DNA of 45,074 nucleotides from Clostridium luticellarii. Its GTDB lineage: Bacteria > Bacillota > Clostridia > Clostridiales > Clostridiaceae. The position numbers and the translations under genes are program-made. Positions 1 to 8,354 of this stretch are shown here, one piece after another (position 1 is the stretch's first letter; every line of letters begins with the position of its first letter). The stretch lies in assembly GCF_002995845.1 (NCBI RefSeq), contig NZ_PVXP01000023.1, forward strand, positions 1-45,074, in the 5' to 3' direction. The notes under the pieces are model-generated. The model was given only the letters and a program-made list of their open reading frames with translations. It did not search any database and was not told the origin of the DNA.

Positions 1-71
1 ATATTTACATTATAAATATTATGTAAATATACTATAAAGTAAACCAAATAACAAAAAATATATGACTTTTT

Positions 72-158
72 TTATTTATTATACAATCTTGTAGTAACTT
101 GTGCTGAAATAAAGGATGCTATTAGAATCCCTACGGCTAAAAGTCCGTATACCTTCAT
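72..158 (-). CDS. possible small membrane peptide or gene remnant
   Basis: Not recognised. The reading frame encodes about 28 residues from an ATG at 158, beginning MKVYGLLAVG, with one hydrophobic helix and a basic end (TRLYNK). The frame stays open upstream to about 269 and adds a second weakly hydrophobic stretch, so this could be the 3' end of a decayed membrane protein gene. No convincing ribosome binding site lies in front of the ATG. The call rests on open frame and hydrophobicity alone. Confidence 0.2.
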   Translation of the reverse strand: MKVYGLLAVGILIASFISAQVTTRLYNK

Positions 159-454
159 ATTTATATTGGCAGGAATTTTTGTGGGAATTATAATAGCAGA
201 TGAGATAAAAAACTTATGGGTATAGTAGATCAATGTATTGCGAAGTAGGATCTTAATAAACAAAATCACTGGACATTTGAATAAGCAATAATGTATTATA
301 TAAATTGGTAATTATATATAATAATAGATTAAATATTTTCTTTATATTACCAGGGAAATTTTGAGAGTATAATTATTAAAATATAGTTTTTCCTGAGGTA
401 TGAATCAGGCAATTTTGGGGTCAAGATGGAGTTTGGCAGTTAAGAGTTAAGAGG
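159..454. other. AT-rich intergenic stretch
   Basis: I see no gene here. The only local structure is a 5-bp hairpin (CCTGA at 392-396 with TCAGG at 405-409) shortly before the YnfA-type gene. It is too weak to call a riboswitch or terminator. Confidence 0.4.
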
Positions 455-463
455 GTGTTATTG

Positions 464-799
464 GTGGAAATACTTAAATCAATATTTTATTTTATATTAG
501 CAGGGTTATTTGAAATAGGAGGAGGATATTTCGTATGGCTGTGGCTCAGGGATGGTAAAAGCATATGGTACGGTTTAGCTGGAGCTGTAAGCTTAATAAT
601 TTATGGAGTAGTACCCACATTGCAACCACCAGGCGCTAGTTTTGGACGGGTATATGCAGCATATGGTGGAATATTTATCCTTCTTTCAATCCTATGGGGA
701 TGGAAAATAGATAATGTTGTTCCTGATAAGTTTGATTTAATTGGAGGAGCCATTGCGCTTATCGGAGTTTTAGTAATCATGTATTATCCAAGAGGATAA
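464..799 (+). CDS. YnfA/UPF0060 family small membrane protein
   Basis: A small inner-membrane protein of about 111 residues with four hydrophobic segments, matching the YnfA/UPF0060 branch of the small multidrug resistance fold. The diagnostic motif [10 protein letters not shown] lies in the first helix, followed by VPTLQPP and the [10 protein letters not shown] segment typical of the family. The C-terminal helix ends in MYYPRG. The function of the family is not established; small-molecule export is often assumed. The start is uncertain. GTG at 455 overlaps the ribosome site AAGAGGG (449-455), while TTG at 461 and GTG at 464 have workable spacing; GTG 464 is preferred. It appears to be transcribed alone. 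Confidence 0.85.
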   Translation: MEILKSIFYFILAGLFEIGGGYFVWLWLRDGKSIWYGLAGAVSLIIYGVVPTLQPPGASFGRVYAAYGGIFILLSILWGWKIDNVVPDKFDLIGGAIALIGVLVIMYYPRG

Positions 800-856
800 T
801 ACATGATTTAATTCATTAATTCATCAAACTCACGTTATCATAAGTAATTTGTTCAG

Positions 857-875
857 TAAGTAGACAAGTTACAAA
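857..875. promoter_or_regulatory. candidate operator of the GntR regulator, copy 1
   Basis: AGTAGACAAGT at 859-869 is repeated exactly at 3961-3971, next to the transketolase operon promoter. Both copies carry an A/C-rich tail (TTACAA here, ACACAA there). It lies about 140 bp before the GntR gene, which suggests autoregulation. The core contains GT-N2-AC, reminiscent of FadR-type operators. Operator function is inferred from the repetition only. Confidence 0.45.
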
Positions 876-1008
876 AAATATAATATACTTTATATTATAT
901 TAAGAAAAAGTAAAAAGTATTAAATGATCTACTATATAAAGTTAAAAAATACACAAAATTATATTTGTAATATAAGCACGAATTATAATTTTTCTATGAG
1001 GTGATTAC

Positions 1009-1710
1009 ATGAGTTTTAATCCAGTATCGAGCAAAAAATTGTATTTACAAATTTACAATCAGATTCTTTCACAAATCCAATTGGGGGTATTTAAAATAGG
1101 TGACAAATTACCACCGGAAAGGGAGCTGTGCATACAGTTTAATGTAAGCCGTGCACCCGTTAGGCAGGCTCTGAGTGCTTTGGAACTGAATGGATATATT
1201 TATTCTCGTCAGGGAGAGGGTGTTTTTGTCATGAGTACTCAACCAACTATCGGTGATAATAAGTCAAACGCGGTACTGGAATCAGTGACTCCAGAAGAGA
1301 TTGTTGAAGCAAGGATGAATATCGAGCCTATAATTGCTAAATTTGCAGCTGAGAGAGCTACAGATCAGGAAATTAAAAACATGCGGAAGATTGAAAAAAA
1401 GTTTGAAGAAGAGGCAAATAAGGGTATTTACAACCCGGAAACAGATCAAAAATTACACAATGAGATAGCAAAAGCTTCTCATAATGATTTGTTTATGAAA
1501 TTTATAAGTGATATAAATAATGCTATGAAAGAGCAGGAAATGTGGACTTTCATTTGTGATAGAACTTTTACTAAACCGGAATACAGAGATATCAATGTAA
1601 ATGAGCATAAGGCAATTGTCAAATCCATTGAAAATCACAATGGTGAAGAGGCAATGGAAAAAATGACCAAACACATGTATAAACTGTACGACAGATATTG
1701 GAAAGAATAA
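1009..1710 (+). CDS. GntR family transcriptional regulator, FadR/FCD subfamily
   Basis: A 233-residue DNA-binding regulator. Residues about 10-75 form the GntR winged helix-turn-helix (GDKLPPEREL, then SRAPVRQAL and RQGEGVFV). Residues about 95-225 form an all-helical FCD ligand domain with spaced metal-binding-type His/Asp residues (LHNEIAKASHND, EHKAIV). Such proteins usually bind a sugar acid or other carboxylate and release their operator. ATG 1009 follows GAGGTGAT with good spacing. The gene ends 12 bp before an insertion sequence, and the shared motif suggests it controls the carbohydrate operon starting at 4007, now separated from it by the IS. The ligand is unknown. Confidence 0.9.
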   Translation: MSFNPVSSKKLYLQIYNQILSQIQLGVFKIGDKLPPERELCIQFNVSRAPVRQALSALELNGYIYSRQGEGVFVMSTQPTIGDNKSNAVLESVTPEEIVEARMNIEPIIAKFAAERATDQEIKNMRKIEKKFEEEANKGIYNPETDQKLHNEIAKASHNDLFMKFISDINNAMKEQEMWTFICDRTFTKPEYRDINVNEHKAIVKSIENHNGEEAMEKMTKHMYKLYDRYWKE

Positions 1711-1722
1711 AAGGTATAATAT

Positions 1723-1760
1723 GGGGCTGTCGCACTAAAAAATTAGTGCGGCAGTTTTTT
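1723..1760. repeat. left IS end; hairpin that also works as terminator
   Basis: The terminal repeat GGGGCTGTCGCA contains one arm of a 12-bp stem (1727-1738 with 1743-1754, one G-T pair) with a four-base A loop and a six-T tail at 1755-1760. It therefore resembles an intrinsic terminator for the GntR gene and would insulate the transposase from outside transcription. Confidence 0.7.
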
Positions 1761-1774
1761 ATTATATAAAAAAT

Positions 1775-1804
1775 AAATCTCTCACTCGGAAGGGTGAGAG
1801 ATTT
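1775..1804 (+). promoter_or_regulatory. hairpin holding the transposase ribosome site region
   Basis: A perfect 11-bp stem pairs 1775-1785 (AAATCTCTCAC) with 1794-1804 (GTGAGAGATTT); the 8-base loop contains GGAAGG. It lies directly before the transposase start. Sequestering the translation start of a transposase in transcripts that enter from outside is a known IS strategy; here it is inferred from structure only. Confidence 0.45.
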
Positions 1805-1820
1805 ATGGCAAAATTAACAT

Positions 1821-3471
1821 ATGAGAAAATACATTAATCTACACAAAAATTATACTTCAATTAGTGGAAATTATCAATTAAAACTTCCGCTAAATATTGA
1901 GTACATGATTCCAGATGATGATTCGGTGCGTTTGCTAAGTCAATTTATTGAGGAGATGGATTTAACAGATTTGTATTCGATTTACTCCCGTATAAGGGAG
2001 AATCAGGCAACACCACATCAGATGCTTAAAATTGTACTTTATTCTTATATGAATCACAAATATTCATCGAGAGCAATGGAACAATCCTGTTATAGAGATG
2101 TTAACTTCATGTATCTTTTAGAAGGTTTACCTGTACCAGACCATTCTACATTTGCTAGATTCCGCAGTATTCATTTTGATCCATGTTCAGAAACAATCAT
2201 GGCAGAAATGTCAAATTTCCTTTATGAGATTGGAGAAATATCAGGCGATGCTATATTTATTGATGGTACAAAAATAGAGGCTTGTGCAAACAAATATACT
2301 TTCGTTTGGAAAAAGTCAGTTTCAAAAAATTTAGCAAGGCTACTTTCTAAATTAGCTGATTTTGTAGCTGAATGTGAAGAAATGCATGGACTAAAACTTA
2401 TATATGAAAATAGAGTAAAAATAAAACATGTAAAGAAGCTGCGCAAGAAACTTTATGCCTTGAAACATGAGGAAAATATAGAATTTGTACATGGGTGTGG
2501 TAAAAAAAACATCAATTCAACGTTCTATTGAAACGCTTGAGAAATATCTTAATAAGTTAAAAGAATATACACAAAAACTATATATCTGTGGTAAACGCAA
2601 CAGCTATTCAAAGACAGACAAAGATGCAACATTTATGAAGATGAAAGAAGATGCCATGAAAAATGATCAGTTAAAGCCAGCTTACAATGTTCAACATGGA
2701 GTTAATTCTGAATATATAGTATGGCTTACTATAGGCGCTAAGCCTACAGATACAACAATGCTGATTCCATTTATAAAAAGCATGGAGAACTTCTTGTATT
2801 TTAAGTATTTTAAAATTACTGCAGATGCAGGTTATGAAAGTGAAGAAAACTATGTTTATGTTAAGGAGAACGGGCAGTTATCATATATTAAACCATCAAA
2901 TTATGAGATATCAAAAACAAGAAAATATAAAAATGATATAAGCCGGATAGGAAATATGGAATACAACAAATTTGGTGATTATTATACTTGTAAAAATAAT
3001 AAGAAGTTAACTGTAAATAGAATAATAAAAAGAAAGAGCAGAACTGGTTATGTAAGTGAAAAAACAATTTATACATGTGAAGATTGTAGTAACTGTGAGT
3101 ACAAAAGCAAATGTATAAAAGGGCACAACAGCAAAACCCCATTAGAAGAAAGAACTAAAAATCTTGAAACCTCAAAGCTGTTCAACATGCTTCACAAAGA
3201 AAACCTTGAAAGAATTATAAGTGAAGAAGGTTGTGAACTAAGAATGAATCGAAGTATTCAAGCAGAAGGTTCTTTTGGAGAGATAAAACAAGATGTGGGT
3301 TTTCGTAGATTTCTAAGCAAAGGTAAAAGGAATGTTTTGTCTGAAAGTATTCTATTGGCAATGGCACATAATATAAATAAGCTGCATAATAAAATTCAGT
3401 CAGATAGAACTGAAACTCATCTTTTCTTACTTAAAAAAATGCCTAATTTTGAAATCTTAAAAACTTTTTGA
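1821..3471 (+). pseudogene. IS1182-family transposase, split by a frameshift
   Basis: A DDE transposase that would cut and rejoin the IS ends. Frame 1 (1821-2531) carries the N-terminal domain (LPLNIEYMIPDDDSVRLL, then GLPVPDHSTFARFR) and the first catalytic block FIDGTKIEA. Frame 2 (2485-3471) carries the middle and C-terminal parts (YNVQHGVNSEYIV, TADAGYESEEN, the zinc-like CEDCSNCEYKSKC, and RSIQAEGSFGEIKQD). The frames meet at a run of eight A (2502-2509). A run of seven would restore one continuous protein of about 550 residues reading GKKTSIQRS. It is either inactivated by a one-base insertion or expressed by slippage on the A run. No strong ribosome site precedes ATG 1821. Confidence 0.85.
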
Positions 3472-3480
3472 ATTAAAAAA

Positions 3481-3500
3481 AAGCCTTAAAGTGAAGGCTT
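3481..3500. terminator. hairpin after the transposase
   Basis: AAGCCTT (3481-3487) pairs with AAGGCTT (3494-3500) over a 6-base loop, just after the transposase stop. An A run precedes it, so read on the minus strand it has a U-rich tail. It probably blocks antisense transcription as well as ending the transposase message. Confidence 0.5.
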
Positions 3501-3587
3501 ATTAAAGTATGCCATTTTCTAATTATTGAACTTATTGGGACTTAAAATATCATAAAACTTCTTATAAGATACTAAAAAAGCGCTGCC

Positions 3588-3624
3588 GCATTAGCTTATT
3601 TTTTTATGCTAATGCGACAGCCCC
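3588..3624. repeat. right IS end
   Basis: Read on the minus strand, the end begins GGGGCTGTCGCATTAGC, matching the left end for 12 bases. GCTGCCGCATTAGC (3582-3595) pairs with GCTAATGCGACAGC (3608-3621), giving a terminal hairpin like the one on the left. Confidence 0.75.
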
Positions 3625-3914
3625 TTCTTTTTGATGACGTTTTTGGTTGATAAATTATTTTTCTGATTGTATTTTAAATATCCGCGGGTATAAAATTGTT
3701 AATAATGTTCTTGAAAATACCATATAATTTCTTCAGTATTTTTCTCTAGGGAAACCTCTCTTTTAACTCCAAAGGAAAGCTTATTGGCTAAGAAATTCAT
3801 AATAATAATTTATCCAAGTTTTGTTCTTATCGTGGTAGAAAAATTTTTTTGGCTTCGAAGAAGAAGAAACATATTTCAAAGTCGGTATCATTTTGATTTT
3901 TAAAAAATTTATTA
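3625..3914. other. intergenic stretch right of the IS
   Basis: I see no gene, RNA or strong hairpin in these 290 bases. They are presumably the original upstream region of the transketolase operon. Confidence 0.4.
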
Positions 3915-3977
3915 TTGACAGAAATTGAATTCAGAGTATAATAAAATTATAAGTTAACTTAGTAGACAAGTACACAA
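3915..3977 (+). promoter_or_regulatory. transketolase operon promoter with candidate GntR operator
   Basis: TTGACA (3915-3920), 16-bp spacer, TATAAT (3937-3942). Just downstream, near the expected start of transcription, are the perfect palindrome AAGTTAACTT (3951-3960) and AGTAGACAAGT (3961-3971), the same 11-mer found before the GntR gene. The position would allow repression by blocking the polymerase. Confidence 0.65.
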
Positions 3978-4006
3978 GCGGATAAATATTTAACGAGGTG
4001 ATTGAT

Positions 4007-4840
4007 GTGAAGGATATAAGTGTTGAGGAATTAAAACAAAAAGCTATTGAGCTCAGGAAAACAGCCCTTACTATGATTTATGAAGCAGGATCTGGGCACC
4101 CAGGTGGTTCCCTATCTTCAGCTGATATAGTAGCGGCACTTTACTTTAAGGAAATGAATATTGATCCTAAAAATCCTAATTGGGATGATCGTGACAGATT
4201 TATTTTATCTAAAGGCCATGTTTGTCCAATTCAGTATGCGGCATTAGCATTACAGGGATTTTTCCCATATGAAACTATACACACCTTAAGAAAGTATGGA
4301 TCAATCCTTCAAGGACATCCAAACATGAATAAGTGTCCAGGAATAGACATATCTACAGGATCCTTGGGACAAGGTCTTTCCGTAGGAGTTGGTATGGCCA
4401 TTGCTGGCAAACGTGATAAAAAGGATTACAGGGTCTTTGTTATAGTGGGGGATGGAGAAAGTCAAGAAGGACAGATATGGGAGGCAGTTGAAACTGCAGT
4501 TAAATATCAATTAGATAATTTGGTTGTATTTGTTGATGATAATGGACTTCAATGTGATGGTGCTTGTAAAGATATTATGCCAAGTCAAGATATAGAAAAG
4601 AAATTTAATGCATTTGGTTTTGAAACAAAAAGAATTAATGGACATTCTATGGAGGAGATAGTTGAAACTTTGGGCCATATAAGGGAAGCAAAGAATGATA
4701 AACCTAAATGTATTGTAATGAATACTGTGAAGGGCAAAGGAGTATCGTTTATGGAAAATGTAGCTTCATGGCATGGAGTTGCTCCTAATGATGAAGAATA
4801 TAAACAAGCTATGGAAGAATTAGAGGGAGGTTTAAAGTAA
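4007..4840 (+). CDS. transketolase, N-terminal (TPP-binding) subunit
   Basis: The thiamine-diphosphate-binding half of a split transketolase, about 277 residues, moving two-carbon units between pentose, triose and heptulose phosphates. Visible motifs are GSGHPGG near the start, SKGHVCPIQYA, GSLGQGLSVG, and the TPP/Mg motif GDGESQEGQIWEA followed by DDNGLQCDG. HGVAPNDEEY ends the domain. The two-gene form is common in Firmicutes and archaea. The frame is open from GTG 3998, but that codon overlaps the ribosome site GAGGTG; GTG 4007 is better placed. The stop overlaps the start of the next gene (TAATG), implying translational coupling and a 1:1 complex. Confidence 0.93.
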   Translation: MKDISVEELKQKAIELRKTALTMIYEAGSGHPGGSLSSADIVAALYFKEMNIDPKNPNWDDRDRFILSKGHVCPIQYAALALQGFFPYETIHTLRKYGSILQGHPNMNKCPGIDISTGSLGQGLSVGVGMAIAGKRDKKDYRVFVIVGDGESQEGQIWEAVETAVKYQLDNLVVFVDDNGLQCDGACKDIMPSQDIEKKFNAFGFETKRINGHSMEEIVETLGHIREAKNDKPKCIVMNTVKGKGVSFMENVASWHGVAPNDEEYKQAMEELEGGLK

Positions 4841-5772
4841 TGAGTATGATGAAAAAAGCAACAAGACAGGCTTTTGGAGACGAAATATTAGCATTGGGAA
4901 AAAAGAATAAAAATATATATGTTGTTGATATAGACATTGGTAAATCATGTAAGACTGGAGAATTCTCAAAGCAGTTAGCTAATCAACATATAAATGTTGG
5001 CATAGCTGAGCAAAATGCTTGTGGAGTTGCTGCAGGCCTTGCTACAACAGGAAAGATACCATTTATAAGTACATATGCCATATTTGGTTCTTTAAGAATG
5101 GGTGAGCAGATAAGACAAGAGGTTTGTTATCCAAACCTAAATGTGAAAATTGCTTGTTCTCACGGTGGACTTACTCCTGCTAATGATGGTGCCAGCCACC
5201 AGTGTATAGAAGATATGGGAGTCCTTAGAACTTTTCCAAACATGACAGTAGTTATGGGTGCTGACTATTATTCTGCTAGAAAGCTAATACAACAAGCAGC
5301 AGAAATTTATGGACCTGTATATCTTCGTTTTACAAGAGATGCTATTCCAGTGATATATGGTGAAGATGAAGAGTTTACAATAGGCAAAGCAAAGAAGATA
5401 AAAGAGGGAAAAGATATAGCTATTATTGCTAATGGAGATACTGTGTGTCTAGCATTAGAAGCATCCAAAGAATTAGAAAAGGAAGAAATTTCTGTAAAGC
5501 TATTAGATATGCATACAATTAAGCCTTTAGATAGAGAGGCAGTAGTTGAATGCTTGAATATTGGAAAGATAATTACTGTTGAAGACCATAACGTTATAAA
5601 TGGCCTAGGAAGTGCAGTGTGTGAAGTAGTTGCAGAGGAAGGAAAAGGCAAGGTAGTCAGAATAGGGGTCCAAGATCAGTTTGGACAATCTGCACCTTAC
5701 GAAAAGCTTATGGAGATTAACGGAATTACCGTAGCTAATATAATAAAAACAGCTAGAAAAATGTTAAAGTAA
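4840..5772 (+). CDS. transketolase, C-terminal subunit
   Basis: The partner of the previous gene, 310 residues. It supplies the pyrimidine-binding domain (residues about 1-170, with VGIAEQNACGVAAGLA, where the glutamate activates the cofactor, and CSHGGLTPANDGASHQ) and the C-terminal transketolase domain (about 185-305, with DMHTIKPLD and TVEDHNVINGLGSA). The start ATG overlaps the previous stop by one base. The two subunits together equal a full-length transketolase. The dehydrogenase gene follows after 56 bp with its own GAGGAGA ribosome site, so it is probably in the same message. Confidence 0.93.
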   Translation: MSMMKKATRQAFGDEILALGKKNKNIYVVDIDIGKSCKTGEFSKQLANQHINVGIAEQNACGVAAGLATTGKIPFISTYAIFGSLRMGEQIRQEVCYPNLNVKIACSHGGLTPANDGASHQCIEDMGVLRTFPNMTVVMGADYYSARKLIQQAAEIYGPVYLRFTRDAIPVIYGEDEEFTIGKAKKIKEGKDIAIIANGDTVCLALEASKELEKEEISVKLLDMHTIKPLDREAVVECLNIGKIITVEDHNVINGLGSAVCEVVAEEGKGKVVRIGVQDQFGQSAPYEKLMEINGITVANIIKTARKMLK

Positions 5773-5828
5773 CAAAAGATTATAAAAATATAGCAATATG
5801 TTAAATAAATTATGAGGAGAGATAAATT

Positions 5829-6587
5829 ATGTTTGAATTAAACGAGAGGGTAGCAATAGTAACAGGAGTTGGTTCACCAAAGGGGATAGGACGTACTATC
5901 GCATTGACACTTGCAAAGCAGGGAGCTGCAGTTGTTATAGCAGATTTGAATACTGCAGGTATAGAGGATACTGTAAAGGCTGTTAAAAAGGCTGGAGGAA
6001 AAGCTCTAGGCGTAACATTGGATGTTACAAGCAAGCAATCAAATGAAGCCATGGTAGAGAAAGTTATTGCAGAATATGGAAGAATAGATATCCTTGTAAA
6101 CAATGCAGGTATCTCACAAAAAGTTACTGTTGAGGATATGACATTGGATGATATGAAAAGAATATTCGGCGTAAACGTGTTCGGGTTATTTTTATGTACT
6201 CAAGCTGTAATGAAAGTCATGAAGAAACAAAAATATGGCAGAATAATAAGTCTTTCTTCAGTATCAGGCAAGAGAGGCGGTGGAATATTTGGCGGTGCAC
6301 ATTATTCAGCATCAAAAGCTGCAGTATTAGGATTCTCAAAGAACCTTGCCCGCGAGGTATCACCTGATGGAATAACAGTAAACAGTGTTGCTCCAGGACT
6401 TATTAACACAGAAATATGGAAATCGCTTCCAAAAGAACAGGCCGATGCAATTATTGGGAATATACCTATGGGAAGACCAGGGGAAACACAGGAAATTGCA
6501 TCGACGGTTGCTTTCCTTGCTTCAGAGGAAGCTTCATATATAACAGGTGAGGATATAGACATCAACGGTGGACAGCACATGGATTAA
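5829..6587 (+). CDS. short-chain dehydrogenase/reductase (SDR)
   Basis: A 252-residue classical SDR using NAD(H) or NADP(H). The nucleotide motif is TGVGSPKGIGR (about 12-22), NNAG marks the central strand, and the catalytic residues are a serine in SLSSVSG plus Tyr159 and Lys163 in YSASK. The C-terminus ends SYITGEDIDINGGQHMD, typical of FabG-like sugar-alcohol and gluconate dehydrogenases. An acidic residue after the second strand (IADLN) favours NAD. Its place between transketolase and a sugar-type transporter suggests it oxidises the imported polyol or sugar acid to a ketose rather than serving fatty acid synthesis. The substrate is not determined. Confidence 0.88.
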   Translation: MFELNERVAIVTGVGSPKGIGRTIALTLAKQGAAVVIADLNTAGIEDTVKAVKKAGGKALGVTLDVTSKQSNEAMVEKVIAEYGRIDILVNNAGISQKVTVEDMTLDDMKRIFGVNVFGLFLCTQAVMKVMKKQKYGRIISLSSVSGKRGGGIFGGAHYSASKAAVLGFSKNLAREVSPDGITVNSVAPGLINTEIWKSLPKEQADAIIGNIPMGRPGETQEIASTVAFLASEEASYITGEDIDINGGQHMD

Positions 6588-6615
6588 TCTATAAAGTTTC
6601 TGTGATAATTATAGC

Positions 6616-6649
6616 ATAGGATATCTGGTCGAATACTAAGATATCCTAT
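6616..6649. terminator. hairpin after the SDR gene
   Basis: ATAGGATATCT (6616-6626) pairs perfectly with AGATATCCTAT (6639-6649) over a 12-base loop. No T run follows, so it may be a processing or stability element rather than a full terminator between the SDR and transporter genes. Confidence 0.4.
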
Positions 6650-6745
6650 ATTATAAAAGTAATATTCTTAATAATTTTTTATCAAATTTATGTTCTTATA
6701 TTAAAATGATAAAATGAATTTTCAAAATTATTATTTTAGTGTAAT

Positions 6746-6759
6746 GGTAATCGTTTGCT
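6746..6759. promoter_or_regulatory. possible cre-type (CcpA/LacI) operator
   Basis: On the minus strand this reads AGCAAACGATTACC, matching 8 of the 10 fixed positions of the catabolite-responsive element TGNAANCGNTNNCA. It lies in the 333-bp gap before the transporter gene and could put the second half of the cluster under carbon control. I see nothing else in this gap apart from the hairpin at 6616-6649. Confidence 0.3.
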
Positions 6760-6920
6760 AAGTACATTAGAATCGCATTAAACTTATATTTTGAAGTAAA
6801 TAAAATTGTATTAGGGTAGAAGTGAAGAAAATATATATTCAATTGGATTAACAGAAAATAAAGACATTTGATGAAAAACTAGAAAAAGTTACAGAGTTAT
6901 TAATTTTTGGAGGTGTTATT

Positions 6921-8246
6921 GTGGACGTAAAACAAATTGAGGCTTCAACGGTTAGAAAAGTTACATTAAGGCTAATTCCATTTCTGTTCATATGCTTTGC
7001 AATATCAATAATGGATAGAGTAAATATTGGATTTGCTGCATTGACAATGAATGCAGATCTTGGTTTTTCAAGTGCTGTTTATGGCTTTGGGGCTGGAATA
7101 TTCTTTATAGGGTACTTTATATTTGAGGTACCAGGAAGCGCAATGATGACTAAATGGGGAGCGAGAAAGTGGATTGCAAGAATAATGATTTCCTGGGCAT
7201 TTATTGCAGCGATTATGTCTCTTATAAAAACCCCAATGCAATTTTATATAGTTAGGTTCCTTTTAGGAGCGATGGAAGCTAGTTTTTATCCATGCATGGT
7301 ATGGTATTTAAGCAATTTCTATCAGAGTAAGAACCATGCAAAAGCTATAGCAGGATTCATGCTTGCAATACCGACGGCCAATGCGATAGGTTCTCCAATA
7401 GCAACTGTATTGTTGGGTATAAATATATTTGGACTAGCAGGATGGCAGAGTCTGTTCATATTGGAAGGTGTACCATGCCTGATCTTAGGTATAGTGTGCT
7501 TATTCTACCTTGATGACAAAATTGAAAATGTAAAGTGGCTGACGAAAGAAGAATTAGCTTGGCTTATAGATGTTACAACAAAAGAAAAACTTCAGAAAGA
7601 GAAAGCAAAACGTTATACATTCATAGATGCTTTAAAGGATAGGGATGTTCTGGTAATGTCCCTGGGCTATTTTTGCTGGATGACAGGTTATTACGGAATA
7701 AATATGTTTCTTCCGACTATTACTAAAGGAATGTCTGCATCATTTAAACTCAGTACTATGGGTTTAGGATGGCTTGTAGGGGCCATGTATCTTTGTGCTA
7801 TGATTGTTATGTATCTTGTTGGCAATCATTCTGACAAGACAAATGAAAGACGTTTTCATGTTTTGGGATGTTTAGTAATAAGTGCAATAGCCATGGCAGT
7901 AAGCATTTATGTTGCCAAATTCAGTGTAATAGGAGCATTTTTATTATTAACTATTTCTGTATGCGGAGCATTTGGCTCATATTCACCATTCTGGGCAATC
8001 CCACCTTCATTCTTAACTGGTGCAGCAGCAGGTGGCATAGCTCTTATAAACAGCATAGGTAACCTTGGAGGATTTTTTGGACCATACATTGTTGGATATA
8101 TTAAAGATATGACAGGTTCCTTTAATGCAAGTATGATATTCCTTGCAGTTGTGTTAGCATTAGGTGGCATTATTATTGGGTTTCTAATTAAGGCCTCAGG
8201 TAAAGTTGTGGTCCTTGATAAGGAAAGAAGAAATACTTTAATATAA
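6921..8246 (+). CDS. MFS transporter, anion:cation symporter (ACS) type
   Basis: A 441-residue inner-membrane permease with about twelve hydrophobic segments and a central basic loop (KEKLQKEKAKR). The segment MDRVNIGFAAL in helix 1 and GYFIFEVPGSAMMTKWGARKW after helix 2 are typical of the ACS family (GudP, ExuT, tartrate and phthalate permeases), which carries sugar acids and other organic anions with H+ or Na+. GTG 6921 follows GGAGGTG. It sits between an SDR and glycolytic genes, so it probably imports the substrate fed into this pathway. Family membership argues for a sugar acid; a polyol is possible. Confidence 0.85.
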   Translation: MDVKQIEASTVRKVTLRLIPFLFICFAISIMDRVNIGFAALTMNADLGFSSAVYGFGAGIFFIGYFIFEVPGSAMMTKWGARKWIARIMISWAFIAAIMSLIKTPMQFYIVRFLLGAMEASFYPCMVWYLSNFYQSKNHAKAIAGFMLAIPTANAIGSPIATVLLGINIFGLAGWQSLFILEGVPCLILGIVCLFYLDDKIENVKWLTKEELAWLIDVTTKEKLQKEKAKRYTFIDALKDRDVLVMSLGYFCWMTGYYGINMFLPTITKGMSASFKLSTMGLGWLVGAMYLCAMIVMYLVGNHSDKTNERRFHVLGCLVISAIAMAVSIYVAKFSVIGAFLLLTISVCGAFGSYSPFWAIPPSFLTGAAAGGIALINSIGNLGGFFGPYIVGYIKDMTGSFNASMIFLAVVLALGGIIIGFLIKASGKVVVLDKERRNTLI

Positions 8247-8354
8247 ATATCAAGTAGCGAAATAAAATTTTGACAGTTGGATCGAAATAGCTGAAGAAAT
8301 TATTGAAAATTTGAATAAGTCAAATTTAGATAAAAGAGAGTGATATGAGAGATA

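Larger units (their letters stand above)
1723..3624 (+). mobile_element. IS1182-family insertion sequence
   Basis: About 1.9 kb, bounded by imperfect terminal inverted repeats that begin GGGGCTGTCGCA at both ends (1723-1734 and the complement at 3613-3624). Each end also folds on itself: CTGTCGCACTAA with TTAGTGCGGCAG on the left, GCTGCCGCATTAGC with GCTAATGCGACAGC on the right. The left hairpin is followed by six T. Inside is one transposase gene split by a frameshift. No obvious target duplication is visible next to either GGGG/CCCC edge. The element lies between the GntR gene and the transketolase operon. Confidence 0.85.

Noticed and set aside
392-409. Possible riboswitch before the YnfA-type gene (guanidine type considered)
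   Set aside because: Only a 5-bp stem is visible and the conserved loop sequences of guanidine-II or other known classes are absent.
1805-1837. 10-codon frame from ATG 1805 as the transposase start
   Set aside because: It stops quickly in another frame. The family-like N-terminus begins at ATG 1821.
5307-5651. Long minus-strand open frame inside the transketolase C subunit gene
   Set aside because: It is the reverse shadow of a clear coding gene, has no ribosome site and shows no recognisable domain.
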